A model generated the notes under the pieces. The model had not been told where the DNA came from, ran no database searches, and saw only the letters and a program-made list of their open reading frames with translations. A stretch of DNA of 64,000 bases from Mycobacterium basiliense (lineage in GTDB: Bacteria; Actinomycetota; Actinomycetes; Mycobacteriales; Mycobacteriaceae), in NCBI RefSeq assembly GCF_900292015.1, contig NZ_LR130759.1, positions 2,976,001-3,040,000 of the forward strand, in the 5' to 3' direction. Positions within the stretch are counted from its first letter, which is position 1. Each line of letters opens with the position of its first letter. Below, piece after piece: positions 25,525 through 33,861 of this stretch. A program made the translations under genes and the position numbers.

Positions 25525-26718
25525 TCAGGGCCTGCTGGTCACGATGGATAGCGCGACAGCGGCAATTTCGTCCGCCACTTCGGAATAGCGCGTGAGATGC
25601 CATGTGCGAGCGACATCTTCGATGAAGCTGATCGCCGCCGCGACCAGTATTCGCGCCTCGGCCGCGGTGGTCTGCGGGACCACTTTGCCAAGGAGTTCGA
25701 TCCACAGACTTTCACGGTCGGTTTGATTTCGTACATAGCTGTCGCGCACTTCGGCGGACGCGTGGTTGAGTTCGGTGACGCATACGGCGACCAGGTCCGG
25801 AGCATCCAGGCTGATCCGAACATGGCCCTCGACAAGTCCGCGCAGACGCTGTGCCGCTTGTTGATTCGCGCGCAAGGAGCGAATGCACTCCAGGCTGCGC
25901 CACTCATCCAGACGGCGGACGAGTGCATCGAGAATGGCTTGCTTGGACGAAAACGAGCGATACAAGCCTGGGCCGGCAATACCCGCTCCCTTGCCGATCT
26001 CGCTGGTGCTAACGGCCGGGTACCCCTGCGCACGGAACAGTCGCGCACCCGCGGCCAGCAGGGTTTCATAACGAGAGAACAGTACATCGGCGTCGTCGCG
26101 CGCGTCAGGCAGCGCCGCCAACGCACAGACGGAAGCAGTGCGGGCCGCGGCCATACAAGCCTGGTACAGAAGCTCTTTGAGGTCGTCGGCCGGAAGCGTC
26201 AGGTTGTGCCTGCCCAGGCTGGTCAACGTGCTGGACACCGCCCATGCCCGCAACTCCGAGTGTTGTGGGCTCAACCCCGGCACTTCCAGCAGGACACTCT
26301 CGCGCATGCCGGCGACAATCGCGTTGATGCGGCGCCGCACCTCCGCACGGTCACCATCGTTGAGGTAGCGGGCCTCGCGCTGCCACAACACCGTCAATGC
26401 CCGCGACGCGACGGCCGCGGCGATCAGGTCTGGCAGATCGACACTGAGCGGCCGCGGCGTCGGCTCCGCCTCACCGGCGGTCAGACGACGTGCGCTCTGA
26501 TACTGATCCTGGCCGGTTCGAATCGCTTCGGCGAGCAACGCCTGTTTGTTGTCATAGTGGCGATACAACGCGCGCGCGGTAACTCCGGCTGCCTCGGCGA
26601 TGTCCTCCAGCTTGACCGAATGGAAGCCACGGTCGATGAACAGCCCGACAGCCTGCTCGAGAATCTGCTGCTTTCGATCCTTGGGCCGGCGCTTAACGGG
26701 CGTCACGACGGGCGGCAT
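25525..26718 (-). CDS. mce3R: Mce3R, tandem TetR-family repressor
   Basis: The 397-residue protein contains two complete TetR units. The first HTH is at residues about 15-55 ([36 protein letters not shown]) and the second at about 225-270 ([36 protein letters not shown]), each followed by a ligand-type helical domain. This doubled architecture is characteristic of Mce3R (Rv1963c), which represses the mce3 operon and the Rv1933c-Rv1935c and Rv1936-Rv1941 genes. It lies 55 bases downstream of the epoxide hydrolase gene on the same strand. Unlike in M. tuberculosis it is separated from yrbE3A by about 4 kb of extra genes. Confidence 0.93.
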   Translation of the reverse strand: MPPVVTPVKRRPKDRKQQILEQAVGLFIDRGFHSVKLEDIAEAAGVTARALYRHYDNKQALLAEAIRTGQDQYQSARRLTAGEAEPTPRPLSVDLPDLIAAAVASRALTVLWQREARYLNDGDRAEVRRRINAIVAGMRESVLLEVPGLSPQHSELRAWAVSSTLTSLGRHNLTLPADDLKELLYQACMAAARTASVCALAALPDARDDADVLFSRYETLLAAGARLFRAQGYPAVSTSEIGKGAGIAGPGLYRSFSSKQAILDALVRRLDEWRSLECIRSLRANQQAAQRLRGLVEGHVRISLDAPDLVAVCVTELNHASAEVRDSYVRNQTDRESLWIELLGKVVPQTTAAEARILVAAAISFIEDVARTWHLTRYSEVADEIAAVALSIVTSRP

Positions 26719-26773
26719 CGGCTCGAACTCCCCTCTGGCGCAACGGAGTCACCAATCCTGTTGACGGCATCGC

Positions 26774-27166
26774 TTATAGCTTTATCCCGCTCTGGCGCTC
26801 AAAATCCGCAAGGTCGAAGTAGTCGCTGAACCGGGTGATCTTGCCATTATTGACCTCAAACACACCGGTCACCGGCAGCACGACTTTGCGGCCGTCGGTC
26901 ATGGTGAAGTAGTCGATGCGCTCGACAAGCACCAGGCCAGGCTCGGCGGCCAAGGCGAGGATATCGAGCTTGGCATCGGAGAAGGCGTCCAAGAACGCTT
27001 GGAAAATCGCGCGGATGGCGGCGATGCCCTCGATCGGCTTTACCGGCACGTTGCGGTAAACCGCATTGTCGGCAAAGCCGCTGCAAATCGTTTCTAGGCT
27101 GCGCCCCTGCCAGGACCCGAGAAAGTCCCGGACAAGCTTCTCGCTGGCTTCCTTGGTATCGGTCAT
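26774..27166 (-). CDS. Limonene-1,2-epoxide hydrolase-family protein
   Basis: This 130-residue protein has the LEH/NTF2 fold. The Asp-Arg-Asp catalytic set is recognisable as R and D in LVERIDYF and the second Asp in ITRFSDYFDLADF, with VTGVFEVNNGKI between them. EphG (Rv2740) of M. tuberculosis is a known family member that hydrolyses epoxides in one step. The ATG at 27166 has a CAGGAG site; the open frame upstream to 27262 lacks support. It is co-directional with mce3R and has a Mce3R-type element about 85 bases upstream, so it is probably part of that regulon and may work alongside EphB on oxidised lipids. Confidence 0.85.
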   Translation of the reverse strand: MTDTKEASEKLVRDFLGSWQGRSLETICSGFADNAVYRNVPVKPIEGIAAIRAIFQAFLDAFSDAKLDILALAAEPGLVLVERIDYFTMTDGRKVVLPVTGVFEVNNGKITRFSDYFDLADFERQSGIKL

Positions 27167-27250
27167 GCAAATGGCTCCTGAGGTATCACTGCGCCGATCC
27201 GGCGGCGGGCCGACGCAGATCCTCGTCGCCAACCACACCGACGGATTAAC

Positions 27251-27335
27251 AAGATACATCAATCACAATAAATGAGCCATTACATGGCTATTACCGATGG
27301 CGATCCGAGGTCAAATGCGTATCGGTCATAGACAT
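27251..27335 (+). promoter_or_regulatory. Mce3R-type element, copy 2 (upstream of epoxide hydrolase-mce3R)
   Basis: AAGATAC begins at 27251 and ATGCGTAT at 27315, exactly 64 nt apart, and GACAT ends at 27335, as in the copies at 17560-17653 and 30571-30664. ACATCAATCA-type A+T-rich sequence follows AAGATAC, and a GCTATTACCGAT segment is shared with copy 3. The leftward epoxide hydrolase gene is on its AAGATAC side. The other side faces the 3' end of the luxR-type gene. Confidence 0.75.
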
Positions 27336-27355
27336 ATCGCGGCACTCGCCGACCC

Positions 27356-28552
27356 CTAGCCGGTTTCAGGAACGCTAGCCAAACGAACGTACGCCGACGC
27401 CGCCTCCGCCCGATTGGTCGCGTGCAGCTTCCGCAGCACCCGCTTCACATGTGATTTCACCGTGCCCGCCGAGATCACCAGCTCGTCGGCGATCTGTTGG
27501 TTGGTGCGACCGGCGGCCATCAAGCGCAGCACCTCGACCTCGCGGCGGGTCAGCATGGCCATCACCCGGGTCTGCACCTCGGCCAAAGACCGTGCCGCCG
27601 GGCTGCGCTCGACCGGCTCGATCTTGCGCAGATCCAGATCGGCGTCCTGCAGCCCACGGGCGGCTTCGTCCGCGGACGCCAGGGCGTGGCGAACCTCCGC
27701 GTTCAGCCGCCGCATTCGCTCCAGGAGAACGGTGCGCTCGAAGGCATATCCGAACCCCTCGGCGAACGCCCAGACCGTGTCGCGATCAATCTCGTCGACC
27801 GTACGGCCGGAGTAGAGCCGGTCGGCATGGAGGAATCCGATTACCTTGCCCGTTGGCATCACCGGGGCCGCCACGTAGGAATGCGTCAACGAGAAGTCGA
27901 CGATCGGCCGGTTAACCCGCGGATCGTTGCGGGCGTCGCGCACGATCGCGGGCGCGTGGCGGCGGATCATCTGCGTTTCGATCAACATGTGATCCAGCAA
28001 CGGCGCGACCGACTGGGCGAAGGCGACCATCTTCTCCGCGCCTTCTTGGTCATCGCCGAAATACGCCGATTCCATGACCATCCGGCCCTCGTGCACGCGA
28101 AACAGCACGGCGCGATCGAATCCGCACGACTCGACCAGCTCTCGCGGCGCCCGGTCAACGATCATCGCGACGTCGTCCACGGCGCGCAGCTTGCTCAAGC
28201 CCTCCTGCACCGCCAACAGCGCCAGGGTCCGCCTTGCCGCGCCGTCTTCGATCAGTTCTCGTTCGAGCGAGGACAAATCCATAAGCGCGTCGAGCGCATT
28301 GAGTGCATGAGCGTCGCCGAGTGCCTCCAGGCCGCAGCGCACGGCGGCCGCCTTGACATCGACCGCCTCAGACACCACCGCCATCGGATCGTCCGTGGGA
28401 TCGATGTCGCAATCGCCGAATACGTCCCGGAAGTGGCGGGTGGCGTCTGTTTCTCTGACCCGACGCGACGCCCAGCCCGGGTGATCACCGTCGGCGAGCG
28501 TGTCGAACTCGGCGGGATCGGGCATCGCAACGGCATCGATCACCCTTCCCAC
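27356..28552 (-). CDS. GAF-domain LuxR-family transcriptional regulator
   Basis: The 398-residue protein has a central GAF-like sensor ([38 protein letters not shown], residues about 135-270) and a C-terminal LuxR HTH ([20 protein letters not shown], then [20 protein letters not shown], residues about 330-390). Such regulators respond to small molecules and often control neighbouring catabolic or P450 genes in actinobacteria. It is divergent from the P450 gene across 116 bases that hold two near-identical palindromes, its probable binding sites. I do not recall an equivalent beside mce3 in M. tuberculosis. Confidence 0.87.
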   Translation of the reverse strand: MGRVIDAVAMPDPAEFDTLADGDHPGWASRRVRETDATRHFRDVFGDCDIDPTDDPMAVVSEAVDVKAAAVRCGLEALGDAHALNALDALMDLSSLERELIEDGAARRTLALLAVQEGLSKLRAVDDVAMIVDRAPRELVESCGFDRAVLFRVHEGRMVMESAYFGDDQEGAEKMVAFAQSVAPLLDHMLIETQMIRRHAPAIVRDARNDPRVNRPIVDFSLTHSYVAAPVMPTGKVIGFLHADRLYSGRTVDEIDRDTVWAFAEGFGYAFERTVLLERMRRLNAEVRHALASADEAARGLQDADLDLRKIEPVERSPAARSLAEVQTRVMAMLTRREVEVLRLMAAGRTNQQIADELVISAGTVKSHVKRVLRKLHATNRAEAASAYVRLASVPETG

Positions 28553-28593
28553 TGTCCCCTAATGAGTGGGACGTCGCGGCCAAAAGCGCAAAC

Positions 28594-28632
28594 TCCCCTC
28601 CTAAGGGGGGAAGAGTCCCCTCCAACGGGGGA
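28594..28632. promoter_or_regulatory. Two tandem palindromic operators between luxR-type gene and P450
   Basis: Site 1 at 28594-28611 reads TCCCCTCC, TA, AGGGGGGA. Site 2 at 28616-28632 reads TCCCCTCC, AA, CGGGGGA. Their starts are 22 bases apart, about two helical turns, as expected for cooperative dimer binding by a LuxR-type activator. They lie about 40 and 60 bases from the respective start codons. Confidence 0.7.
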
Positions 28633-28668
28633 TCGATTTGCTACCGCGATAGGCAGAGGCTGATTGAC

Positions 28669-29949
28669 ATGTCAACTGACTCAATAGGCACAGTGGCAGG
28701 CACTGTGCCCGCCGTCGAACTTTTGACCACACCACTTGGCGTCGCCAATCCGTATCCACTGTATGACCAATTGCGAGAGCTCTCACCTGTTGCGGGATAT
28801 CGGGATTGGCCGCCCGGAACGGTTCCCGGCGCTGACGAGCCGGTGACGGCGTGGGCGCTATTTCGCTACGACCAGGTCTTTGAGGCGGTCCGCGACGCGA
28901 CGACATTCTCGTCACGCGACCCGCTGCAAGAGGCGTCCTCGGCGCCGAGCCTGATGCTGGTCAACACCGATCCCCCCAAGCATGAGGTCGAACGAAAACT
29001 GGTCAGCCAGGCCTTCTCGCCACGTCGCGTCAAGCGGCTGGAAGCCTGGTTGAACGAGCTGGTGCCACGGCTGCTCGAGGACCTCGGGACCGGTGACGGA
29101 AACAAAGGGGTGGAGGTCATGGGCTTCGCGGCCGAGATTCCCACCCGGGCCATGGTGCGAATGCTGGGCTTGCCCGACGGTGACCACGTCCGCTTCAGAC
29201 GGTGGGCCAACGCGTTCATGTTGTCGTCGTCGCTCACCCCGGAGGAGCGCATCGCCAGTAACCAGGAGATGGTGGCGACGTTCGCTACCCGGCTCGCCGA
29301 GCACACCGCCAGGCTGGCCGAACAGGGCGCGGGCGCCCCAATTGATCCAGACGTCGAAGACGCCGAAGACCTCATCTCTGCGTTGTTGCGCGCCGAGGTG
29401 GACGGACAACGGCTCACCCCCGAAGAAATTGTGCGGTTCTGCGTCACGTTGGTGGTCGCCGGCAGCGAGACCACCACATTTCTGATCGGCAATCTGCTGC
29501 ACGCCCTGGCCCGCGAACCCGAAATACAGGCACGCATTCGGGCCGACCGAAGTCTGCTCAACATCTTCGTCGAGGAGGCGATGCGGGTAGACGGGCCGCC
29601 GCAGCGGCTGTTTCGCATCGCCACCCGCGACGTCGAGATCGGCGGCAAGCTGATCCGCAAGGGGGAGTGGGTCGCGCTGTTCTTCGGTTCGGCCAATCGC
29701 GACCCCGACGTGTTCGAATACCCCGGGCAACTCGACATCGACCGGCCCAACATTCGCCAGCAACTCTCCATGGGACACGGCCTACATTTCTGCCTCGGCT
29801 CCTCGCTGGCCCGCTTGGAGGTCATCGCCGTGCTCAACGCCGTGCTCGATCGGTATCAGACGATCGCGCTGGCCGAAGACCCCGGCACCAAGCAGACCGC
29901 CAGCCTGCTGACCCACGCGTATGTCCGTCTGCCCCTTCACCTCTCATGA
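28669..29949 (+). CDS. Cytochrome P450
   Basis: This 426-residue bacterial P450 has the I-helix VVAGSETTTFLIGN, the K-helix ExxR as EEAMRVDGPPQR, and the heme-binding loop MGHGLHFCLGSSLARLE with the Cys ligand near residue 370. LMLVNTDPPKHEVER is the usual region ahead of the C helix. It inserts one oxygen atom from O2 into a small lipophilic substrate and receives electrons from the ferredoxin encoded two genes on. A SnoaL-type gene lies between. It is transcribed away from the GAF-LuxR regulator. Cytosolic class I system; the CYP family cannot be assigned by eye. Confidence 0.92.
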   Translation: MSTDSIGTVAGTVPAVELLTTPLGVANPYPLYDQLRELSPVAGYRDWPPGTVPGADEPVTAWALFRYDQVFEAVRDATTFSSRDPLQEASSAPSLMLVNTDPPKHEVERKLVSQAFSPRRVKRLEAWLNELVPRLLEDLGTGDGNKGVEVMGFAAEIPTRAMVRMLGLPDGDHVRFRRWANAFMLSSSLTPEERIASNQEMVATFATRLAEHTARLAEQGAGAPIDPDVEDAEDLISALLRAEVDGQRLTPEEIVRFCVTLVVAGSETTTFLIGNLLHALAREPEIQARIRADRSLLNIFVEEAMRVDGPPQRLFRIATRDVEIGGKLIRKGEWVALFFGSANRDPDVFEYPGQLDIDRPNIRQQLSMGHGLHFCLGSSLARLEVIAVLNAVLDRYQTIALAEDPGTKQTASLLTHAYVRLPLHLS

Positions 29950-29956
29950 GCGAGTC

Positions 29957-30367
29957 ATGACCACCACGTTCGAGTCGCGCAATATCGAGACGACCAAGGC
30001 CATCTACGCCGCGGTGCCGGCGGGCGACCTTCAGGCCGCACTGCAACACTTGGATCCGGACATACGCATCACCTACTACGGAACCGAAGAGATTCCCTAC
30101 GCAGGCGATTACCGCGGTATCGAGAAAGCGATCAGCTTCTTCACCAAAGTCGGCCAGAGCATCAAGATCGTCGAGATGGAGCCCTGGAAGTTCATCGCGC
30201 AGGGCGACGACCTCGCAACCTGGGGCCGGCAGCGGTTCCGGCGGCTGGTCACCGGGCAGGAGTGGGAATCGGAATTCGCCCACATCATTACGCTGCGTGA
30301 CGGTCGATGGTTGCACTTTCGCGACTTCGCGAATACCGCGCTCGCCGTGCATGCCTTCACCGAATGA
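29957..30367 (+). CDS. SnoaL-like/NTF2-fold protein in P450 cassette
   Basis: The 136-residue protein has the SnoaL pattern: ETTKAIYAAVPAGDLQAALQHLDPDIRITYYG (key features: N-terminal helix, then a D-P-D turn), AGDYRGIEKAISFFTKVG, and a final strand pair with ITLRDGRWLHFRDFANT. The fold binds hydrophobic ligands and includes isomerases and hydrolases. The ATG is 7 bases after the P450 stop, and the ferredoxin gene follows by 7 bases, so the three are one transcription unit. It may act on the P450 product. Function inferred from context only. Confidence 0.8.
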   Translation: MTTTFESRNIETTKAIYAAVPAGDLQAALQHLDPDIRITYYGTEEIPYAGDYRGIEKAISFFTKVGQSIKIVEMEPWKFIAQGDDLATWGRQRFRRLVTGQEWESEFAHIITLRDGRWLHFRDFANTALAVHAFTE

Positions 30368-30374
30368 GACTGCC

Positions 30375-30569
30375 ATGAAAGTCAGCGCCGACCGCGAGAT
30401 CTGTATGGCCTCCGGGGTCTGCGTGATGACCGCCGATGCGTTCTTCGACCAGGACGCCGACGGCGTCGTGCGGTTGGCCTCCGACGACGTGCCGGCCGAC
30501 GAGGAGCACAGCGTGCGCAACGCGGTCCGACTATGCCCCTCGGGCGCCCTTCAGTTGGTGTCAGATTGA
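30375..30569 (+). CDS. Ferredoxin, P450-associated 3Fe-4S type
   Basis: The 64-residue ferredoxin has CMASGVC near residue 10 and CPSGAL near residue 54. The spacing lacks the second Cys of the 4Fe-4S motif, as in actinobacterial 3Fe-4S ferredoxins that serve P450s. It should pass electrons to the P450 encoded at 28669. No reductase gene is adjacent, so a host ferredoxin reductase is presumably shared. The acidic composition (many Asp/Glu) is typical. Confidence 0.9.
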   Translation: MKVSADREICMASGVCVMTADAFFDQDADGVVRLASDDVPADEEHSVRNAVRLCPSGALQLVSD

Positions 30570-30570
30570 C

Positions 30571-30664
30571 AGTACTACCAAGATACATCATTACCCATAA
30601 GTAGTGATTTGCTTCGCTATTTACCGATCATCTATGGAACATCATGCGTATCGTCTATGGACAT
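30571..30664 (+). promoter_or_regulatory. Mce3R-type element, copy 3 (upstream of yrbE3A)
   Basis: AGTACTA, 2 nt, AAGATAC (30580), then 64 nt to ATGCGTAT (30644), ending GGACAT at 30664. Position for position it aligns without gaps to copy 1, sharing also TTTGCTT and TTTA in the middle; the 21-nt end block differs at 2 positions. It ends 119 bases before the yrbE3A start and begins right after the ferredoxin stop. Confidence 0.8.
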
Positions 30665-30782
30665 CCGGCTTGCGAGCCGCGTACGCTCTCGGGTGTCACT
30701 GTCCACTTCGATCTGTCCGGGGGGCCAGCGTGAGCAACTCCGCCCGACGACACAGCATCGATTCCGGGCGGTGCGCGTCGCC

Positions 30783-31580
30783 ATGGTGACCGTGGTCGAC
30801 CACGCGCCCGGTCCGGTCATCGGTCCGGCCACCCGGCCGGTCCGCGCGATGGGCAACTTCTTTGCGATGACTCTGGACACTTTCGTGTGCATGTTCAAAT
30901 CACCTTTTGCGTGGCGCGAATACCTGAGTCAGTGCTGGTTCGTGGCACGGGTATCGACACTGCCCGGGGTACTGATGACGATCCCGTGGGCGGTGATTTC
31001 GGGATTCCTGTTCAATGTCTTGCTGACCGATATCGGCGCCGCCGATTTCTCTGGCACCGGCTGCGCGATCTTCACCGTGGATCAAAGCGCCCCGATAGTC
31101 ACGGTATTGGTGGTCGCGGGCGCGGGAGCCACAGCGATGTGCGCCGATCTGGGCGCGCGCACCATCCGTGAGGAACTCGACGCGCTACGGGTAATGGGCA
31201 TCAACCCGATCCAGGCACTCGCGGTTCCTCGCGTGCTAGCTGCCACCACAGTCTCGCTGGCGCTGAGTTCGGTGGTCATCGCGACAGGTCTGGTCGGCGC
31301 GTTCCTGTGCTCGGTGTTTCTCATGCACGTCTCGGCCGGGGCCTGGGTGACGGGACTGACCACACTCACCCACACCGTCGACGTCATCATCTCGATGATC
31401 AAGGCAACACTGTTCGGGCTGATGGCGGGACTGATCGCCTGCTACAAGGGCATGTCGGTGGGTGGCGGCCCGGCTGGTGTCGGCAGGGCGGTGAATGAAA
31501 CCGTGGTGTTCGCCTTCATCGTCTTGTTCGTGATCAACATAGTGGTCACCGCCGTTGGTGTCCCGTTCATGGTGTCGTGA
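30783..31580 (+). CDS. yrbE3A: YrbE3A, Mce transporter permease
   Basis: This 265-residue MlaE/YrbE-type integral membrane protein has several hydrophobic segments and the conserved cytoplasmic loop LGARTIREELDALRVMGINPI, whose EExDALxxMGI core contacts the ATPase. The C-terminal GGGPAGVGRAVNETVV is also diagnostic. With YrbE3B it forms the permease of the Mce3 lipid importer, energised by an MceG-type ATPase encoded elsewhere. The ATG at 30783 gives the same length as I remember for Rv1964; no strong ribosome site precedes it, and the frame is open upstream to 30609. Confidence 0.93.
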   Translation: MVTVVDHAPGPVIGPATRPVRAMGNFFAMTLDTFVCMFKSPFAWREYLSQCWFVARVSTLPGVLMTIPWAVISGFLFNVLLTDIGAADFSGTGCAIFTVDQSAPIVTVLVVAGAGATAMCADLGARTIREELDALRVMGINPIQALAVPRVLAATTVSLALSSVVIATGLVGAFLCSVFLMHVSAGAWVTGLTTLTHTVDVIISMIKATLFGLMAGLIACYKGMSVGGGPAGVGRAVNETVVFAFIVLFVINIVVTAVGVPFMVS

Positions 31581-31588
31581 GGTGACCC

Positions 31589-32443
31589 ATGACAGTTAGT
31601 GTTCCAAGCAAGCGCCAGCCCAGACTGCAGCGCGCAGCGAAAGCGATTGCGGCCGAATGGAGTCGGCTGGGATCGCAGATGAGGTTCTATGTCACCACGT
31701 TGGCCGGGATACCCGATGCCGTGATGAGCTACCGCAGCGAGCTACTGCGGGTGATCGCGCAAATGGGTTTGGGAGCCGGGACTCTCGCGGTGATCGGCGG
31801 GACGGTCGTGATCGTCGGGTTCCTGGCGATGACCACTGGCGCGATAGTCGCGGTACAGGGTTACAACCAGTTCGCTTCGGTGGGGGTGGAAGCCTTAACG
31901 GGTTTCGCGTCAGCCTTTTTCAATACCCGAGAGATTCAGCCGGGAACGGTAATGGTCGCGCTGGCAGCCACCATCGGCGCGGGCGCCACCGCTCAGCTGG
32001 GTGCGATGCGAATCAACGAGGAGATCGACGCGCTCGAGGTGATCGGGATCCACAGCGTCAGCTACCTGGCCAGCACCCGGGTACTGGCCGGGGTCGTGGT
32101 GGCCATACCGCTGTTCTGCGTCGGGCTCATCACGGCGTACCTGGCCGCTCGGCTTGGCACCACCGCCATCTACGGCCAAGGTTCCGGCGTCTATGACCAC
32201 TACTTCAACACCTTTCTACGCCCGACCGACGTGCTCTGGTCGTCCTTCGAAGTCGTAGTGGTCGCACTCACGATCATGTTGGTGTGCACCTACTACGGGT
32301 ACACCGCACACGGCGGGCCGGCCGGGGTTGGCGAGGCCGTGGGCCGGGCGGTGCGCGCCTCGATGGTCCTGGCCTCGATCGCAATCGTCATCATGACGCT
32401 GGCCATCTACGGCCAGTCGCCCAACTTCCACCTGGCGAGCTAA
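31589..32443 (+). CDS. yrbE3B: YrbE3B, Mce transporter permease
   Basis: This 284-residue paralogue of YrbE3A begins with a longer basic N-terminus (KRQPRLQRAAKAIAAEW). The coupling loop reads LGAMRINEEIDALEVIGIHSV, and GGPAGVGEAVGRAVRASMV near the end matches the family. It pairs with YrbE3A in the cytoplasmic membrane. It starts 9 bases after the yrbE3A stop with a GAGGTGACCC site. Order and character match Rv1965, which I recall as slightly shorter. Confidence 0.93.
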   Translation: MTVSVPSKRQPRLQRAAKAIAAEWSRLGSQMRFYVTTLAGIPDAVMSYRSELLRVIAQMGLGAGTLAVIGGTVVIVGFLAMTTGAIVAVQGYNQFASVGVEALTGFASAFFNTREIQPGTVMVALAATIGAGATAQLGAMRINEEIDALEVIGIHSVSYLASTRVLAGVVVAIPLFCVGLITAYLAARLGTTAIYGQGSGVYDHYFNTFLRPTDVLWSSFEVVVVALTIMLVCTYYGYTAHGGPAGVGEAVGRAVRASMVLASIAIVIMTLAIYGQSPNFHLAS

Positions 32444-32447
32444 TGAC

Positions 32448-33830
32448 ATGAATCGCGGACCCGGCGCACACCGACTACACGACGCGTGGTGGACGCTGAT
32501 TCTGTTCGCGACGATCGGTGTGTTCATCTTCGCGACGGCGACCGCCTTCACCGGCACCTTCCGGTCCTATGTACCGGTGACGCTGACCTCGGATCGCTCC
32601 GGGCTGGTGATGGACACCGGCGCCAAGGTCATGCTACGTGGCGTCCAGGTCGGCCGGGTCAGCCAGATCGGCCAAGGCGGTCGGGACAAGGACGGGGCCA
32701 GCCTACGGCTGGAGATCGACCCGGATCAGATCCGCCACATCCCAGCCAATGTGGAAGCCCGAATCAGCGCCACGACCGCCTTCGGCGCCAAGTTCGTCGA
32801 GCTGCAGATCCCGCAGCAGCCCACCCCGAAGCGACTGACCGCTGGCGCGGTGTTGGCTTCGAAGAATGTCAGCACCGAGATCAACACAGTCTTCGAAAAC
32901 GTCGTCGACCTGCTCAACATGATCGATCCGCTGAAGCTGAACGCGGTGTTGACCGCGGTGGCCGATGGGGTACGCGGGCAAGGGGAACGAATCGGCGAGG
33001 CCACCACCGATCTAAACCAGGTGTTGCTGGCCCTCAACGCCCGTACCGACACGTTCCGCCGGGACTGGCGTTCGCTCAAGAACTTCGGCAACACCTATGA
33101 CGCGGCGGCTCGAGACATTGTGCAGATCCTGAACGCGGCCAGCACCACGAGCAGTACCGTAGTGTATCACTCTTCTGCTCTGGATGCGTTGCTGCTCAAT
33201 GCGATTGGGCTGTCAAAGGCCGGAACCAATCTGCTGGGCACCAGCAGAGACGATCTCGTCGGAGCGGTCAACGTCCTGGAACCCACGACCAGTCTGCTGT
33301 TCAAGTACAACCCCGAGTACACCTGCTTTTTGCAGGGCGCCAAATGGTATCTGGATAACGGCGGCTACTCGGCGTGGGGCGGCGCCGACGGTCGGACACT
33401 ACAACTCGACGTCGCACTGCTGCTGGGCAACGATCCCTATGCCTTTCCCGATAACCTGCCCATTGTCGCGGCCAAGGGTGGCCCGGGGGGAAAGCCGGGT
33501 TGTGGGTCGCTGCCGGATGCCAGCCAGAACTTCCCGGTACGCGAGCTGGTCACCAACACCGGATGGGGCACCGGGCTAGATATTCGGCCCAACCCCGGCC
33601 TCGGTCACCCGTGCTGGGCCAACTACCTGCCGGTGACGCGTGCCGTGCCGCAACCGCCCTCGATCCGCCAATGCCTACCCGGGCCAGCGATCGGGCCCAA
33701 CCCCGGGGGTCCGCCGTATGGAGCCGCGCTGAACGGACCCGGTGGGGTGCCGCTGTGGCCCGGAGTACCGCAGGCACCTGCCGGTGACGAGCCCGCCCCA
33801 GCGCCGGCGGAAACGGATACTCCGCCGTGA
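32448..33830 (+). CDS. mce3A: Mce3A
   Basis: The 460-residue Mce-family protein has an N-terminal membrane anchor (WWTLILFATIGVFIFATATAF). The MlaD/Mce domain begins at LTSDRSGLVMDTGAKVMLRGVQVGRV (key motif V-x-x-G-x-x-VGxV). A long helical region with VVDLLNMIDPLKLNAVLTAV follows. The C-terminal tail is rich in Pro and Gly, with Cys residues. Six such subunits are thought to build a tunnel across the periplasm that moves lipids to the YrbE permeases. It starts 5 bases after yrbE3B. It corresponds to Rv1966, and is about 35 residues longer in the tail. Confidence 0.92.
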   Translation: MNRGPGAHRLHDAWWTLILFATIGVFIFATATAFTGTFRSYVPVTLTSDRSGLVMDTGAKVMLRGVQVGRVSQIGQGGRDKDGASLRLEIDPDQIRHIPANVEARISATTAFGAKFVELQIPQQPTPKRLTAGAVLASKNVSTEINTVFENVVDLLNMIDPLKLNAVLTAVADGVRGQGERIGEATTDLNQVLLALNARTDTFRRDWRSLKNFGNTYDAAARDIVQILNAASTTSSTVVYHSSALDALLLNAIGLSKAGTNLLGTSRDDLVGAVNVLEPTTSLLFKYNPEYTCFLQGAKWYLDNGGYSAWGGADGRTLQLDVALLLGNDPYAFPDNLPIVAAKGGPGGKPGCGSLPDASQNFPVRELVTNTGWGTGLDIRPNPGLGHPCWANYLPVTRAVPQPPSIRQCLPGPAIGPNPGGPPYGAALNGPGGVPLWPGVPQAPAGDEPAPAPAETDTPP

Positions 33831-33861
33831 TCGCCAACGTGCAGCAGCCGGGAAGGCAGCC

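Noticed and set aside
27497..28663. 388-codon plus-strand frame across the GAF-LuxR gene
   Set aside because: It is a shadow of the minus-strand gene, which has clear GAF and HTH domains.
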